The notes: generated from the letters alone by a model not told the origin. Positions 1 to 9,434 are shown, numbered from the stretch's first letter. The stretch is DNA of 50,878 bases from Bacteroidales bacterium (GCA_026931725.1 JAIXLE010000208.1:1-50878); one strand, 5' to 3'. Numbers and translations: made by a program.

Positions 1-1506
1 CGTCCGTACGAGTCCCGTCCCGAAAATCTGCTGCCAGAACCGATTCACGGTCACACGCGCCGTCAACGGGTTTTCCGGTGATACCAACCAGCGAGCCAGC
101 GTCAATCGGTTGCGCGGAGCCCCTGGCGGCAATGGCGGGAATGCCGCCGGAACACCCTCCGTGACGACATCGCCCGTGTCCAAAAAATTCCCCCGCAACT
201 GCATCTTCGTGGTTCGTCGAGCCTTGCCGGTGAGTTCTCGGAGGATCGGTACGGTGGTTTCGTGCTGATAATGAGCCAATTCTTTCCGAATTTGCTCGGC
301 TCGGGCCTTTTGAGAGGCTTGGATCAAGGCCGATTGCAGGCGGCTCGCTCGTTCCAGCGTCGTGGCGGCTTTCTCAATTTGTGCCCGTTTGGCCTGCTTT
401 TCTGGGGTATCTCCGACGAGGAGGAGTGGGCTTTCATCTCGTTTGTCGGCATCGGCGGTGTTGTTGAAGAAGGCGAACAACTGGAAATACTCGGCCTGCG
501 TGATGGGGTCGTACTTGTGTGTATGGCACTGGGCACAGGCCATGCTTGTGCCCATCCAGACGACTAGCGTGGTGTTTACCCGATCGACGATGGCGGCATT
601 GCGGAACTCTTCATCGTTGGTGCCGCCTTCACTGTTGGTCAGAGTGTTCCGGTGGAACGCCGTGGCCACGAGTTGTTCTTCGGTTGGCTGGGGGAGCAAA
701 TCACCGGCAATCTGTTCGATCGTGAATTGGTCAAACGGTTTATTCTGGTTAAAGCTCCGAATCACATAGTCGCGGAAGGCCCAGATCGTTCGCGCGGGGT
801 CATCCGCATATCCGGCACTGTCCGCATAGCGGGCGAGATCCAGCCACAGGCGTGCCCAATGTTCCCCGAATGCGGGTTGAGCCAATAGGTGATCGACGTA
901 GCGCTCATAGGCATCGGTTGAGCGATCCGCTAGGAAACGATCGACTGCGGCAAGCGAAGGTGGCAACCCCGTGAGATCCAGCGCCACCCGACGCGCCAGG
1001 GTTTCTCGATCGGCTTCCGGTTGCAGCGTCCAGCCTTCGCGGTTGAGTCGCTGTTCAATAAATGAGTCAATCGGATTACGGAGTGTCGGTTTCGGCTTCG
1101 GGAATGGCGGGAGGGTAGGCCGAACGGGACGGGCATAGGCCCAGTGGACCGCGTAGGGTGCCCCTTGGGCGATCCAACGGCGGAGAGTTTCTTTTTCCGC
1201 GGCGGTCAGTTTCTTTCCCGTCTTCGCGGGAGGCATCAGTTCGTCGGCCTCGTTCGTCAGCACCCGCCGGAGGAGTTCGCTGGCATCCGGTTTGCCGGGG
1301 ACCAGTACACCACTCGCGATGGCATCGGTTCGGGTATCCAATCGCAAGTCTGCTTTTCGGGCGTTCTCGTCGGGGCCGTGGCAGGCGAAACACGTATTCG
1401 ATAGGATCGGTCGCACGTCCCGGTTGAAGTCCAGCGGAGCATCCGCGGCGCGTACCGTTATGATGGGGAGAATGAGAGCAACCCAGGCGAGAAGAGAACG
1501 CAACAT
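1..1506 (-). CDS. Planctomycete cytochrome c / DUF1549 / DUF1553 (PSD1) protein, C-terminus cut by window edge
   Basis: The reading frame is open from an ATG at 1506 to the window edge, so 502 codons are visible and the C-terminus is missing. The first ~20 residues form a signal peptide ending near VRAAD. A PSCyt1-type haem motif CFACH lies at residues 39-43. A second haem-type motif CAQCH, followed by THKYDPI, lies in the DUF1549 (PSCyt2) part. The visible end, with TARVTVNRFWQQ, is the start of the DUF1553 (PSD1) domain. Complete members are usually 800-1000 residues, so roughly half is outside. These are exported planctomycete-type c-cytochrome-like proteins of unproven function, typically encoded next to DUF1501 proteins. 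It follows the DUF1501 gene on the same strand after a 277-base gap with no convincing gene in it. The family is clear, the biochemical role unknown. Confidence 0.9.
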   Translation of the reverse strand, partial: MLRSLLAWVALILPIITVRAADAPLDFNRDVRPILSNTCFACHGPDENARKADLRLDTRTDAIASGVLVPGKPDASELLRRVLTNEADELMPPAKTGKKLTAAEKETLRRWIAQGAPYAVHWAYARPVRPTLPPFPKPKPTLRNPIDSFIEQRLNREGWTLQPEADRETLARRVALDLTGLPPSLAAVDRFLADRSTDAYERYVDHLLAQPAFGEHWARLWLDLARYADSAGYADDPARTIWAFRDYVIRSFNQNKPFDQFTIEQIAGDLLPQPTEEQLVATAFHRNTLTNSEGGTNDEEFRNAAIVDRVNTTLVVWMGTSMACAQCHTHKYDPITQAEYFQLFAFFNNTADADKRDESPLLLVGDTPEKQAKRAQIEKAATTLERASRLQSALIQASQKARAEQIRKELAHYQHETTVPILRELTGKARRTTKMQLRGNFLDTGDVVTEGVPAAFPPLPPGAPRNRLTLARWLVSPENPLTARVTVNRFWQQIFGTGLVRT

Positions 1507-1783
1507 CGGTGGGTTCCATCGGTGAGAATCGTGTGGCGTGAGGATGCTCGTATTTTTGCCTGTTCGACGGGTTCACGCAATAATAATGCCTGGGCAATGA
1601 TTCATCGACTCATCGGTATGGGGCAAGGTCGACCGCCGATCCGAGGAGGAAATCTGTATCGTGCGGTCAGGAAAGCCAGGTGGCTGATTCTCCGTTGTTG
1701 GCGCGGGGTGGGCAATCGCAGGCCATGACCCGCACCATCGACAGACGAGAGCATCAAACAGGTTGAAGTGCGATTCTGATTGT

Positions 1784-3172
1784 TTAAGTGAGAATGTCTC
1801 GGACGATCGTACCGTGAACGTCCGTGAGGCGGAAATCGCGGCCGCTGTAGCGATAGGTCAGTTTCTCATGGTTGATCCCCATGAGATGCAACATGGTGGC
1901 GTGCAGGTCATGCACATGGACCTTGTTTTCGGCTGCCGCGAAGCCAAATTCATCGGTGGCACCATAGGCCATGCCGCCCCGGACACCGCCGCCCGCGAGC
2001 CAGACGCTAAAACCGTGGTTGTTGTGATCGCGGCCGTTCTGACCCTCGGTGGATGGAGTACGGCCAAACTCTCCGCCCCAGAGAATGAGCGTTTCTTCCA
2101 GCAGTCCGCGTGATTTCAAATCCCGAATCAGTCCGGCGATGGCCTGATCGCTTGCCTTGGCCTTGTTGCGGTGGCCCGCTTCGAGGTTGCCGTGATCGTC
2201 CCACGGTTGGCCCGATCCGCTGAAAACCTGCACCATCCGCACGCCGCGTTCGACCAACCGCCGAGCGACAATCAGGGAATCCGCATAAGTTCCGGGGCCG
2301 TAGAGTTCGCGCGTCGATTGCGGTTCTCGGCGAATGTCGAACGCTTCCTGCGCTTCGGTCTGCATGCGATACGCCATTTCCAGCGACTGAATGCGGGCAT
2401 CCAGTTGGGCATCACCATTGCGATGATCGCGATGGTCACGGTTGAGTTGATTGAGCAAATCCAGCTGGGACCGTTGCGTCTCGGCTGTAACGTAGTGGTT
2501 CTCGATATGATTGATGATCTTTTTTGGATCGAGATTTTGAATATGGCAGCCCTGGTACACCCCTGGCAGGAAGCTGCTGCCCCAGAGTTGCGGGCCGACC
2601 ACCGGCTTGCCAGGGCAGATCACGACGAAGCCGGGCAAATTCCGGTTCTCGGTTCCCAGGCCGTAGCAGAGCCAAGACCCCATGCTCGGGCGGATCGGTT
2701 GGAGGTTGCCGCAGGTCATCATCAACAGCGAGGGTTCATGATTCGGAACGTCGGTGTGCATCGAACGGATGACGCAGAGTTCGTCCGCCACTTTGCCCAG
2801 TTCGGGGTAGATCTCGCTGATTTCCAGGCCGGACTTCCCGCATTTGTGGAACTTGTATGGCGACGGAAAGGCGTTCCCCGTGCGGCGTTCCGTCATTTTC
2901 TGAGTCGGCAGAGCTTTTCCCGCGTACCGGGCGAGTGCCGGTTTCGGGTCGAAGGTATCGACTTGCGAGGGGCCACCGTTCATGAACAGGTGGATGATGT
3001 GCTTAACCTTCGGGGGGAAGTGCGGCGGTTTGGGAGCCAACGGATCGACTGTGGCGTTGGCCGCCGTCAGTTCCCCAGAGTCCGCGAGGACACCGGCGAG
3101 TCCCAGGATTCCGAGCCCGGTTCCTGTGCGTGCGAGCAGACCCCGGCGTGAGATAATCGGGTTCGGAAACAT
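1784..3172 (-). CDS. DUF1501 family exported protein (sulfatase-like fold)
   Basis: This 462-residue protein starts at an ATG with a good ribosome site (GAGGA, 8 bases upstream). The N-terminus carries a twin-arginine signal (SRRGLLAR, residues 8-15) followed by a hydrophobic Gly/Leu stretch, so export by Tat in a folded state is expected. DUF1501 proteins belong to the alkaline phosphatase/sulfatase-like superfamily. The motifs LFMNGGPSQVDTFDPK near the N-terminus and GGEFGRTP...GRDHN in the C-terminal half are the usual signatures. It lies 66 bases downstream of the PSCyt1/DUF1549/DUF1553 gene at 3239-5893 on the same strand. That arrangement is the standard two-gene planctomycete module and suggests co-transcription. 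The substrate is unknown; 'sulfatase' would over-interpret the fold. Confidence 0.93.
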   Translation of the reverse strand: MFPNPIISRRGLLARTGTGLGILGLAGVLADSGELTAANATVDPLAPKPPHFPPKVKHIIHLFMNGGPSQVDTFDPKPALARYAGKALPTQKMTERRTGNAFPSPYKFHKCGKSGLEISEIYPELGKVADELCVIRSMHTDVPNHEPSLLMMTCGNLQPIRPSMGSWLCYGLGTENRNLPGFVVICPGKPVVGPQLWGSSFLPGVYQGCHIQNLDPKKIINHIENHYVTAETQRSQLDLLNQLNRDHRDHRNGDAQLDARIQSLEMAYRMQTEAQEAFDIRREPQSTRELYGPGTYADSLIVARRLVERGVRMVQVFSGSGQPWDDHGNLEAGHRNKAKASDQAIAGLIRDLKSRGLLEETLILWGGEFGRTPSTEGQNGRDHNNHGFSVWLAGGGVRGGMAYGATDEFGFAAAENKVHVHDLHATMLHLMGINHEKLTYRYSGRDFRLTDVHGTIVRDILT

Positions 3173-3238
3173 CAGTCAATCCTCAGAGACGAACACGGAG
3201 AATCGGCGGTAATCCCAGGAATTCTGTTGGGTAGGCGA

Positions 3239-5893
3239 TCAATCTATATACATGAGTTCGTTCGTGGCGAGCAGAATCTGGGCATACTGTTGCCAGGGGG
3301 TGAGTTTGTCGTCAGCGGTTGGTTTGCGTTGCAGGAAGGCCATGCCGAGCCGGAGTTCGTTGGCATCGGGCTTCCGGCCAAAGGCGAGACGGTAGGCTTG
3401 TGTAATACGTTCCTGTTCCGTTGACCCCGCTTGCTGGACCCGTTCCGCGAAAGCGCGGGCTTGACCGATCATGAACTCGCTGTTCAGAGCGAACAGTTGC
3501 TGTTGCGGTACGGTGGTCTGAGTCCGACGATCGCTGGTGACGTTGGCATCGGGGAAGTCGAACAGACGGAGCAAACCGTTGAGATCATGTCGGCTAATCT
3601 TCGCATAGACGGTTCGTCGGTGTATGGTCGGGTCCGCCAGATTGAAGGTGGGGCCGCCGATCGTGGGGTCGAGGGTTCCGGCCACGGCCAACAGGTTGTC
3701 TCGCCAGGCTTCCACATCCAAACTTCGGCGATTGCTCCGCCAGAGGTAGATGTTTTCCGGGTCCGTGGCTTCATTCCGCGGGTCGGCGGTTGAGGCCCGT
3801 TGATACGCCGCGGAACTCAGGATTTCCCGATGTAACCACTTCAAGGACCAACCGTGTGCGACGAACCGGGTCGTCAGATCATCCAAGAGTTCGGGATGGG
3901 AAGGTCGATCACCAAGGGAACCGAAGTTGGAAGGGGTATTCACCAATCCTCGGCCAAAGTGCCAGGCCCAGACACGGTTGACGATGACACGGGCTGTGAG
4001 AGGGTTTTGCGGGTCCGCAATGGCGTTCGCCAGATCGAGTCGGGTGAATTGCTCGCCGGTTTCGGCTCCAGGGCGTGCCGCGACTTGCAAAAAGCCTTTG
4101 GGGGCGAGGTCACCGTGTTTGAGCGGGTTGCCGCGAATGAACACGGGCATGGTACGACCGCCACCCTGAATGGTGTGGGCCACGGCATATTGCGACGGGG
4201 CCGCTTTTTTGCGGGCTTCCAGTTCGGTTCGCAACTTGGCCAGTTCGGGCTTGTGGCTCTCGGTCAGGTAGCGCTTTTCGCATTCCGCGGCGGGGATGAC
4301 GAAGGGGCTGTTCGCATTTTCGTTGAGCAGTTTGGCCAGTTCGACCGTGGCCTTGCTGGGTGAGGTTTTGCTGGGCGTTTTTTCGAGAGCCGTGATGACC
4401 GCTTGAGCCGCGGTTGCGGATGCGTGTTGAATCTCCGCTGGGCTTGCTCCGGGTTTCAGATGCAGCCACGCTTGAAAGGCTGCCACATTTTGAGCTTCTC
4501 GGCGTGTGAGGAAGTTCCCCCAACGGCCAAGAATGTATTGGTCAAGCCCCGTTGTTCGGGCGATCGCGGCGGCATCGAACTTCTCGCCTTTGCGGCGCTT
4601 CTCAGCGATGTCGCGGGTCGTCACCAGGTATTGTGCCGTGAGCGGAATCGCCGTCTGTGTTTTTTCACGAGAGATGGCTTGAAAGAAAGCCGTGATCTTC
4701 GCTTCTTGCTCCGCGATCTGTTTCTGACCTGCATCGTATTTTTTGACGACATCTTCTGAAACCAGAGGCACCGTGGCGGGGCTGAAACCATTGAAGATGC
4801 CAGCGATTGCGTAGTAATCCTGTTGCGGAATCGGATCGAATTTGTGATCGTGACAGCGGGCGCAAGCCACGGTCATTCCCAGAAAGCCACGGGTGAGCGT
4901 ATCCACTCGATCATCGAGTTCATCGGCGATGGCCTGTTCTTTCGCGGTGTTCTTGTAGTATTCCGCTCCGAGTCCGAGGAAGCCGAGTCCCGCGAACCGG
5001 GTGAAGCGGTCGCCGCTAGATTCCGGCATCTGGTCCCCGGCAATCTGGAAGCGGACAAACTGATCGAACGGCAGATCGCGGTTAAACGCGGCGATGACCC
5101 AATCGCGGTACTGATACGCGCCCACTTTCGGTTTCACCGCGAAGGTGTGGGCCTGATCTTCGGCGTAGCGGGCCACATCGAGCCAATGCCGTGCCCAGCG
5201 TTCGCCATAATGGGGCGATGCCAACAGTTCCTCCACGACTTTCTGGAACGCGGTGGGGGACGTGTCCTGCACGAATGCATCCACGGCTTCCGGCGTGGGT
5301 GGCAACCCCCAAAGATCGCTGAACACACGCCGAATGAGGGTGCGCCGATCCGCTGGAGCCACGGGGTTGAGATGCCGTTCTTGCAGGGCGGCGTTCAAAA
5401 ACTGGTCGATGGTGCGCGGAGTTGGAGCGGGCACCGGAGCTTGAAAGGCCCAATATGTACGGCCTTTTTCCAGATTGATCGTACTGCCGATGGATTTGAC
5501 TGTTTCGACACGGGCATCGGGAGCGCCCATCTCGATCCACTTTTTCAGTTTGGCGATGACATCATCGGGGAGTTTTCCTTTTGGCGGCATCTGCACATCG
5601 CCGGTGTAGCTGAGTGAATCCAAAAACGTTCCTTCGCTGGGTTTCCCCGGCACCACGGCCGCTCCGCTATCTCCACCCGTTCGCATGGCTTCGCGGTTAT
5701 CGAGTCGCAGTCCGCCTTTGAGTTTGCCGTTCTTCACGGCCTCTTCAGAATGGCAGCGGTAGCAATGTTCGACCAGAACGGGCCGGACGTATTTCTCGAA
5801 GTATTCGACTCCCGCGGAATCCGCGGCCTGGGCCGGAATGCACACGATCAGAGCCAAACCGACGGTCAGAACCGGGTAGAGTGATGCGTTCAT
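3239..5893 (-). CDS. Planctomycete cytochrome c / DUF1549 / DUF1553 (PSD1) protein, complete
   Basis: This is an 884-residue exported protein. The frame also has a TTG at 5902, but the ATG at 5893 gives a clean signal peptide (MNASLYPVLTVGLALIVC, cleavage near AQAAD). The domain order is PSCyt1 (about residues 28-125, with haem motif CYRCH at 44-48), DUF1549/PSCyt2 (about 160-365, with CARCHDHKFDPI at 344-355) and DUF1553/PSD1 in the C-terminal third (NPLTARVIVNRVWAWHFGRG onward). Two CxxCH motifs suggest covalent haem. It is the first gene of a two-gene unit with the DUF1501 gene at 1784-3172. The upstream 5894-6123 region is a divergent promoter region shared with the Mrr gene. The family is certain; electron donor and substrate are unknown. 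Confidence 0.93.
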   Translation of the reverse strand: MNASLYPVLTVGLALIVCIPAQAADSAGVEYFEKYVRPVLVEHCYRCHSEEAVKNGKLKGGLRLDNREAMRTGGDSGAAVVPGKPSEGTFLDSLSYTGDVQMPPKGKLPDDVIAKLKKWIEMGAPDARVETVKSIGSTINLEKGRTYWAFQAPVPAPTPRTIDQFLNAALQERHLNPVAPADRRTLIRRVFSDLWGLPPTPEAVDAFVQDTSPTAFQKVVEELLASPHYGERWARHWLDVARYAEDQAHTFAVKPKVGAYQYRDWVIAAFNRDLPFDQFVRFQIAGDQMPESSGDRFTRFAGLGFLGLGAEYYKNTAKEQAIADELDDRVDTLTRGFLGMTVACARCHDHKFDPIPQQDYYAIAGIFNGFSPATVPLVSEDVVKKYDAGQKQIAEQEAKITAFFQAISREKTQTAIPLTAQYLVTTRDIAEKRRKGEKFDAAAIARTTGLDQYILGRWGNFLTRREAQNVAAFQAWLHLKPGASPAEIQHASATAAQAVITALEKTPSKTSPSKATVELAKLLNENANSPFVIPAAECEKRYLTESHKPELAKLRTELEARKKAAPSQYAVAHTIQGGGRTMPVFIRGNPLKHGDLAPKGFLQVAARPGAETGEQFTRLDLANAIADPQNPLTARVIVNRVWAWHFGRGLVNTPSNFGSLGDRPSHPELLDDLTTRFVAHGWSLKWLHREILSSAAYQRASTADPRNEATDPENIYLWRSNRRSLDVEAWRDNLLAVAGTLDPTIGGPTFNLADPTIHRRTVYAKISRHDLNGLLRLFDFPDANVTSDRRTQTTVPQQQLFALNSEFMIGQARAFAERVQQAGSTEQERITQAYRLAFGRKPDANELRLGMAFLQRKPTADDKLTPWQQYAQILLATNELMYID

Positions 5894-6123
5894 GATGTCC
5901 AAACCGAGCAGGAGTCAGGACTTTCGGCAGGAAAGTAAACATTCAGGCAGGAATCGCTTGCGTGTTCCAGGATACACGACCATCCCCAGGAAGTCACGTT
6001 AAAAAACGGATGGCAGGAAATTCGGAAATTCCGGGTCATCATCAGCAAATACTCTAAAATCTATACTCAGGATTCTTTTGGAGAGTCAGCCACAGAGATT
6101 CTCTTTCTCGTGAGAACGCCAAC

Positions 6124-7047
6124 ATGCCTATACCGGATTTTCAGTCGATCATGCTTCCGTTTCTGGTGGAATTACGCGATGGGCAGGAGCGATCCATCCG
6201 TGATTTGACCAACATACTCGCCGATCGGTTCCAGCTGACCGCAATCGAGCGTCAAGAATTGCTCCCCAGCGGCGAGCAAACCATTTTTGGCAATCGCGTC
6301 GCCTGGGTCAAATCGCATTTGAAGAACGCGGGTCTGATCGACAACCCCAGTCGCGGGAAAACGCGAATCGCGGATGCGGGCTTGGGAGTTCTCACGCAAA
6401 ATCCCTCATCCATCAATTGCCGGTTTCTGAAGCAGTTCCCGTCCTATCGGCAGTTTATCGGACAAAGCCTCGATAAACCGATCGCCAACATGGAGGCACC
6501 GGATTGCACCCTGGCGGAGAGCATTGCAACGCCACAGGAGTTGATGGATAGTTCCTTCCAAGCATTGCGTAAAGCCACCGGGGAAGAGTTACTCGATCGG
6601 CTGCGAAAGTGTTCCCCTGGGTACTTTGAAATCGTTGTCGTGCGTTTACTGCAAGCTCTGGGATATGGCGCGACTGGGGAGGCGTTTGTGACCGGGAAAG
6701 CCGGTGATGGCGGTATTGATGGCCTCATCAAGGAAGACAAACTCGGCCTGGATGTTGTCTGTGTCCAAGCCAAACGCTGGGAAACGACTGTGGGGCGGCC
6801 CATCATCCAGGCCTTCGTTGGCAGCATGGATTTTGTGCGTGCCCGAAAAGGAGTGGTTATCACGATTTCCACGTTTTCCCGTGATGCGATTGATTATGTG
6901 GAACGGATTGAAGGCAAAAAGGTTGTCCTGCTGGATGGAACCCGCCTCACGGAATTGATGATGGATCACAACGTCGGTGTTACGATCTCGAAACGGTATG
7001 AGCTGAAAGAAGTCTCAAACGATTTTTTCGAGGAAGATATGGGCTAA
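6124..7047 (+). CDS. mrr: Mrr-family restriction endonuclease, stand-alone
   Basis: This 307-residue protein has the two-part Mrr layout. The N-terminal ~95 residues form a winged-helix (Mrr_N) DNA-binding domain. The C-terminal ~155 residues are a PD-(D/E)xK nuclease domain. The catalytic core is visible: GGIDG with D199, then the beta strand with QAKRW (Q215, K217), followed by the conserved FVGSMDF and KGVVITISTFS segments. Mrr proteins of type IV systems cut DNA carrying foreign methylation. No methyltransferase or specificity subunit is adjacent; the nearest methyltransferase gene is about 15 kb away at 22224. It is transcribed alone, divergently from the PSCyt1 gene. An alternative is a housekeeping nuclease using the same domain pair, but the intact active site argues for an active enzyme. 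Confidence 0.9.
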   Translation: MPIPDFQSIMLPFLVELRDGQERSIRDLTNILADRFQLTAIERQELLPSGEQTIFGNRVAWVKSHLKNAGLIDNPSRGKTRIADAGLGVLTQNPSSINCRFLKQFPSYRQFIGQSLDKPIANMEAPDCTLAESIATPQELMDSSFQALRKATGEELLDRLRKCSPGYFEIVVVRLLQALGYGATGEAFVTGKAGDGGIDGLIKEDKLGLDVVCVQAKRWETTVGRPIIQAFVGSMDFVRARKGVVITISTFSRDAIDYVERIEGKKVVLLDGTRLTELMMDHNVGVTISKRYELKEVSNDFFEEDMG

Positions 7048-7089
7048 GGACAACCACGCCCTTCCACGGGCGGTTCTGCCGCATTCCCC

Positions 7090-7109
7090 GCCGTTTCTCG
7101 AAGAACGGC
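7090..7109. terminator. Small hairpin between convergent mrr and reductase genes
   Basis: A 6-bp inverted repeat, GCCGTT (7090-7095) and AACGGC (7104-7109), lies in the 71-base gap between two convergent genes. No T-tract follows on either strand, so termination is only suggested by position. Confidence 0.3.
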
Positions 7110-7118
7110 TGTTACTCT

Positions 7119-8078
7119 CTATCCGATGGGGAGTTCGTGGCCGACACCCTTGAGGCGGGCTTGCTCGACGAGGCGTACCCCCACGGCAATGTCTTCGATG
7201 CCCAACCCCAGCGACTTGAAGACGGTCACATCCTTGGGCGTGCGGCGGCCGGGGTAGCGGCCCACCAGGACATGCGGAAACTCATAGATTGTGGCCCAGT
7301 TCAACACCCCTTCCCGCAGCCCCGCGATGAAATCACCGGCTTCCATCCGCGCTTGATCCTTGCTGTCCACCGTAACCAGCGTCGCTTTGCGGAAGACATC
7401 GACATCGACTTCCGATTTCGCCAGGAAGTTTGAGCCAATGATATTGAGATGTGCCCCCTCCGCGATCCATTCCCCAAGCAGGACGGGCTCGCGGCTACTG
7501 GTCGCGGTGATAATGACATCACACCCCCGCGCTGCCTCCTCGGGGCGAGTCACAGGCACGACTTCCACGCCACATACGGTTGTCATGTCTGCCGCGAATG
7601 CTTGCCGGCGTTCCTCGTTTCGGCTGAAGACATGCACACGCTGAATCGGCAACACCCGACAAACCGCTTCCAACTGGGTGCGGGCTTGTTTTCCCGTGCC
7701 GTACAGCCCGACCGTAGTGGAATCCGCTCGGGCGAGTTTCTTCGTGGCCACGCCGCTCGCCGCGCCGGTGCGCATTTGTCCGAGATAGTCTGCTTCCAGA
7801 ATCGCCGTCAGTCCGCCCGCTTTCGGGTTGAAGAGGTAGACGTGAAACTGCGCTCCGGGCTTCGCGGTGGTGTAAGCCTTGAAGCCCAACGCATTCAGTG
7901 TCTTGGCTGCCGCCGGGAGGACGTGCAGCATGGCGTGATCGGTTTGGCAGCGTTGCCGCGGGATGTTGACCGCTTCATCCAGAGAGATTTTGCGGAACGC
8001 GGCCTCGACTGCCCCCAGGGCCAGATCCATCGTCAGCAGACCGCGAACATCGTCTTCCGTCAAATACAACACGGGCAT
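7119..8078 (-). CDS. Ornithine cyclodeaminase / mu-crystallin family NAD(P)-dependent enzyme
   Basis: The 319-residue start at the ATG at 8078 is preferred. Frame upstream of it (to 8147) is open, but lacks family similarity and would nearly reach the neighbouring aminotransferase. Family signatures visible are LGFKAYT with K67, QMRTGAASG (R103-T104) and the dinucleotide-binding GTGKQA at 127-132. The position where ornithine cyclodeaminase has its catalytic Asp reads GSN (N217), so true ornithine cyclodeaminase activity is unlikely. The branch containing ketimine/pyrroline-2-carboxylate reductases and alanine dehydrogenases fits better. It is 47 bases downstream of an aminotransferase on the same strand, and a shared role in amino-acid or imino-acid metabolism is a reasonable inference. 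Substrate is not determinable from sequence alone. Confidence 0.88.
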   Translation of the reverse strand: MPVLYLTEDDVRGLLTMDLALGAVEAAFRKISLDEAVNIPRQRCQTDHAMLHVLPAAAKTLNALGFKAYTTAKPGAQFHVYLFNPKAGGLTAILEADYLGQMRTGAASGVATKKLARADSTTVGLYGTGKQARTQLEAVCRVLPIQRVHVFSRNEERRQAFAADMTTVCGVEVVPVTRPEEAARGCDVIITATSSREPVLLGEWIAEGAHLNIIGSNFLAKSEVDVDVFRKATLVTVDSKDQARMEAGDFIAGLREGVLNWATIYEFPHVLVGRYPGRRTPKDVTVFKSLGLGIEDIAVGVRLVEQARLKGVGHELPIG

Positions 8079-8125
8079 GGCGCAAACCCTGTGTCGAAGA
8101 CACAAACTGAATCTTGTTTGAACGA

Positions 8126-9325
8126 TTACTTTCCACCCGCGAGCCACTCGGCCAACTGGGTCAACCCGGTTTCGATGACACTCTGGCTGGTGGCAAACGA
8201 CATTCGCACGAACCCCTCGCAGCCGAACGCGGAGCCGGGGACGAGGTTCACATGGGCTTGTTCGAGCAGTGCCGCACAGAAACTCAGGGAATCGGAGACG
8301 GGTTTGCCGCCGAACGACTTCCCAAAATAGCTAGACACCTCGAAGAAAGCATAGAATGCTCCGTCCGCGGGTGCGGGACGCACGCCGGGAATTGTCTTCA
8401 GGCGATTGAGAACCAGTTCTCGCCGGGCGGTGAACTCTTTCAGCATTTCGGCGACGGGTTCTTGGGGGCCATTCAACGCCGCGATCAACGCCGCTTGGCT
8501 GACGCTGGATGGGCAGCTCGTTTCCTGGCTCTGGATCGTGTCCATCGCCTTGACCAGTGGCGCGGGGGCGACGGCCCAGCCCATCCGCCAGCCGGTCATC
8601 GCATACGCTTTGCTCGCGCCGCTGACGGTTATGGTCCGTTCTTTCAACTGGGGCCGGAGCGTGGCCACACAGGTCGATTTGGCACCGCCGTAGATGAGTT
8701 GCTCGTAGATTTCGTCGCTGAGAATCGCGCCGTCGGTGTGTTCCAGATACACATCGGCAAGAGCTTCGAGTTCCGCACGGCTGTAGACGGTGCCGGTGGG
8801 ATTGCACGGGGAATTCAGCATGAGAATGCGTGTTTGCGGGGTAATCGCCGCACGCAGTTGATCGGGGGTCATTTTGAATCCGGTATCCAATGTCGTTTCG
8901 ACCAAAACGACGTTGGCCCCGGTCATCTTGACGAGGTCCGAATAGCTCACCCAGTACGGTGCCGGGATGATCACATCCTCACCGGGGCCAACGATGGCGG
9001 CCAGGGTGTTGTGAATCGACTGTTTGGCTCCGTTGGAAAGAATCACATTTTCCGGGCCAACATCCAGACCGTGGTAGCGGCCGTACCATTGTGCCACGGC
9101 TTTCCGGGCTTCAGCGGTGCCGGAAGTCGGCGTGTAGTGTGTCTGCCCTTTCCGTATCGCCGCATCGGCGGCATCGCAGATATGCTGGGGGGTGTTGAAG
9201 TCCGGTTCCCCCAGGCTGAAGTCATAAACCGTGATTCCGGCGGCGCGGAGTTCACGAGCTTTGGCTCCCGCCGCGATGGTCGCGGAAGGTTGAATCGACG
9301 AGGCCAGTTTGGAAATGCGGATCAT
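8126..9325 (-). CDS. Class I pyridoxal-phosphate aminotransferase (aspartate aminotransferase type)
   Basis: The ATG at 9325 gives a 399-residue protein beginning MIRISKLASSIQPSAT, a typical start for the I-gamma aspartate/prephenate aminotransferase group. Upstream in-frame codons encode no family sequence. The Schiff-base lysine is K239 in SGASKAYAMTGWR. NSPCNPTG places the cofactor-contacting Asn at N175, and SDEIYE supplies D204 and Y207. The C-terminal FVRMSFATS carries the substrate carboxylate-binding Arg. Length and motif order are normal. It precedes the mu-crystallin-family gene by 47 bases and is probably in one transcript with it. The enzyme should transfer an amino group between Asp (or a related amino acid) and a 2-oxo acid in the cytoplasm; exact specificity is inferred only. 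Confidence 0.93.
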   Translation of the reverse strand: MIRISKLASSIQPSATIAAGAKARELRAAGITVYDFSLGEPDFNTPQHICDAADAAIRKGQTHYTPTSGTAEARKAVAQWYGRYHGLDVGPENVILSNGAKQSIHNTLAAIVGPGEDVIIPAPYWVSYSDLVKMTGANVVLVETTLDTGFKMTPDQLRAAITPQTRILMLNSPCNPTGTVYSRAELEALADVYLEHTDGAILSDEIYEQLIYGGAKSTCVATLRPQLKERTITVSGASKAYAMTGWRMGWAVAPAPLVKAMDTIQSQETSCPSSVSQAALIAALNGPQEPVAEMLKEFTARRELVLNRLKTIPGVRPAPADGAFYAFFEVSSYFGKSFGGKPVSDSLSFCAALLEQAHVNLVPGSAFGCEGFVRMSFATSQSVIETGLTQLAEWLAGGK

Positions 9326-9434
9326 CGCAGTCGGCTTCCCGAATATGAAGAGGCAGAACGCGGTCGACAGCCTATACACCTTCATCGTATAAGAATGGCC
9401 AGCGTTCGGAATGCGGTTTTTTGATTAGGCCATC

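Noticed and set aside
8114-9424. 436-codon plus-strand frame opposite the aminotransferase
   Set aside because: Antisense shadow of a protein with intact catalytic motifs.
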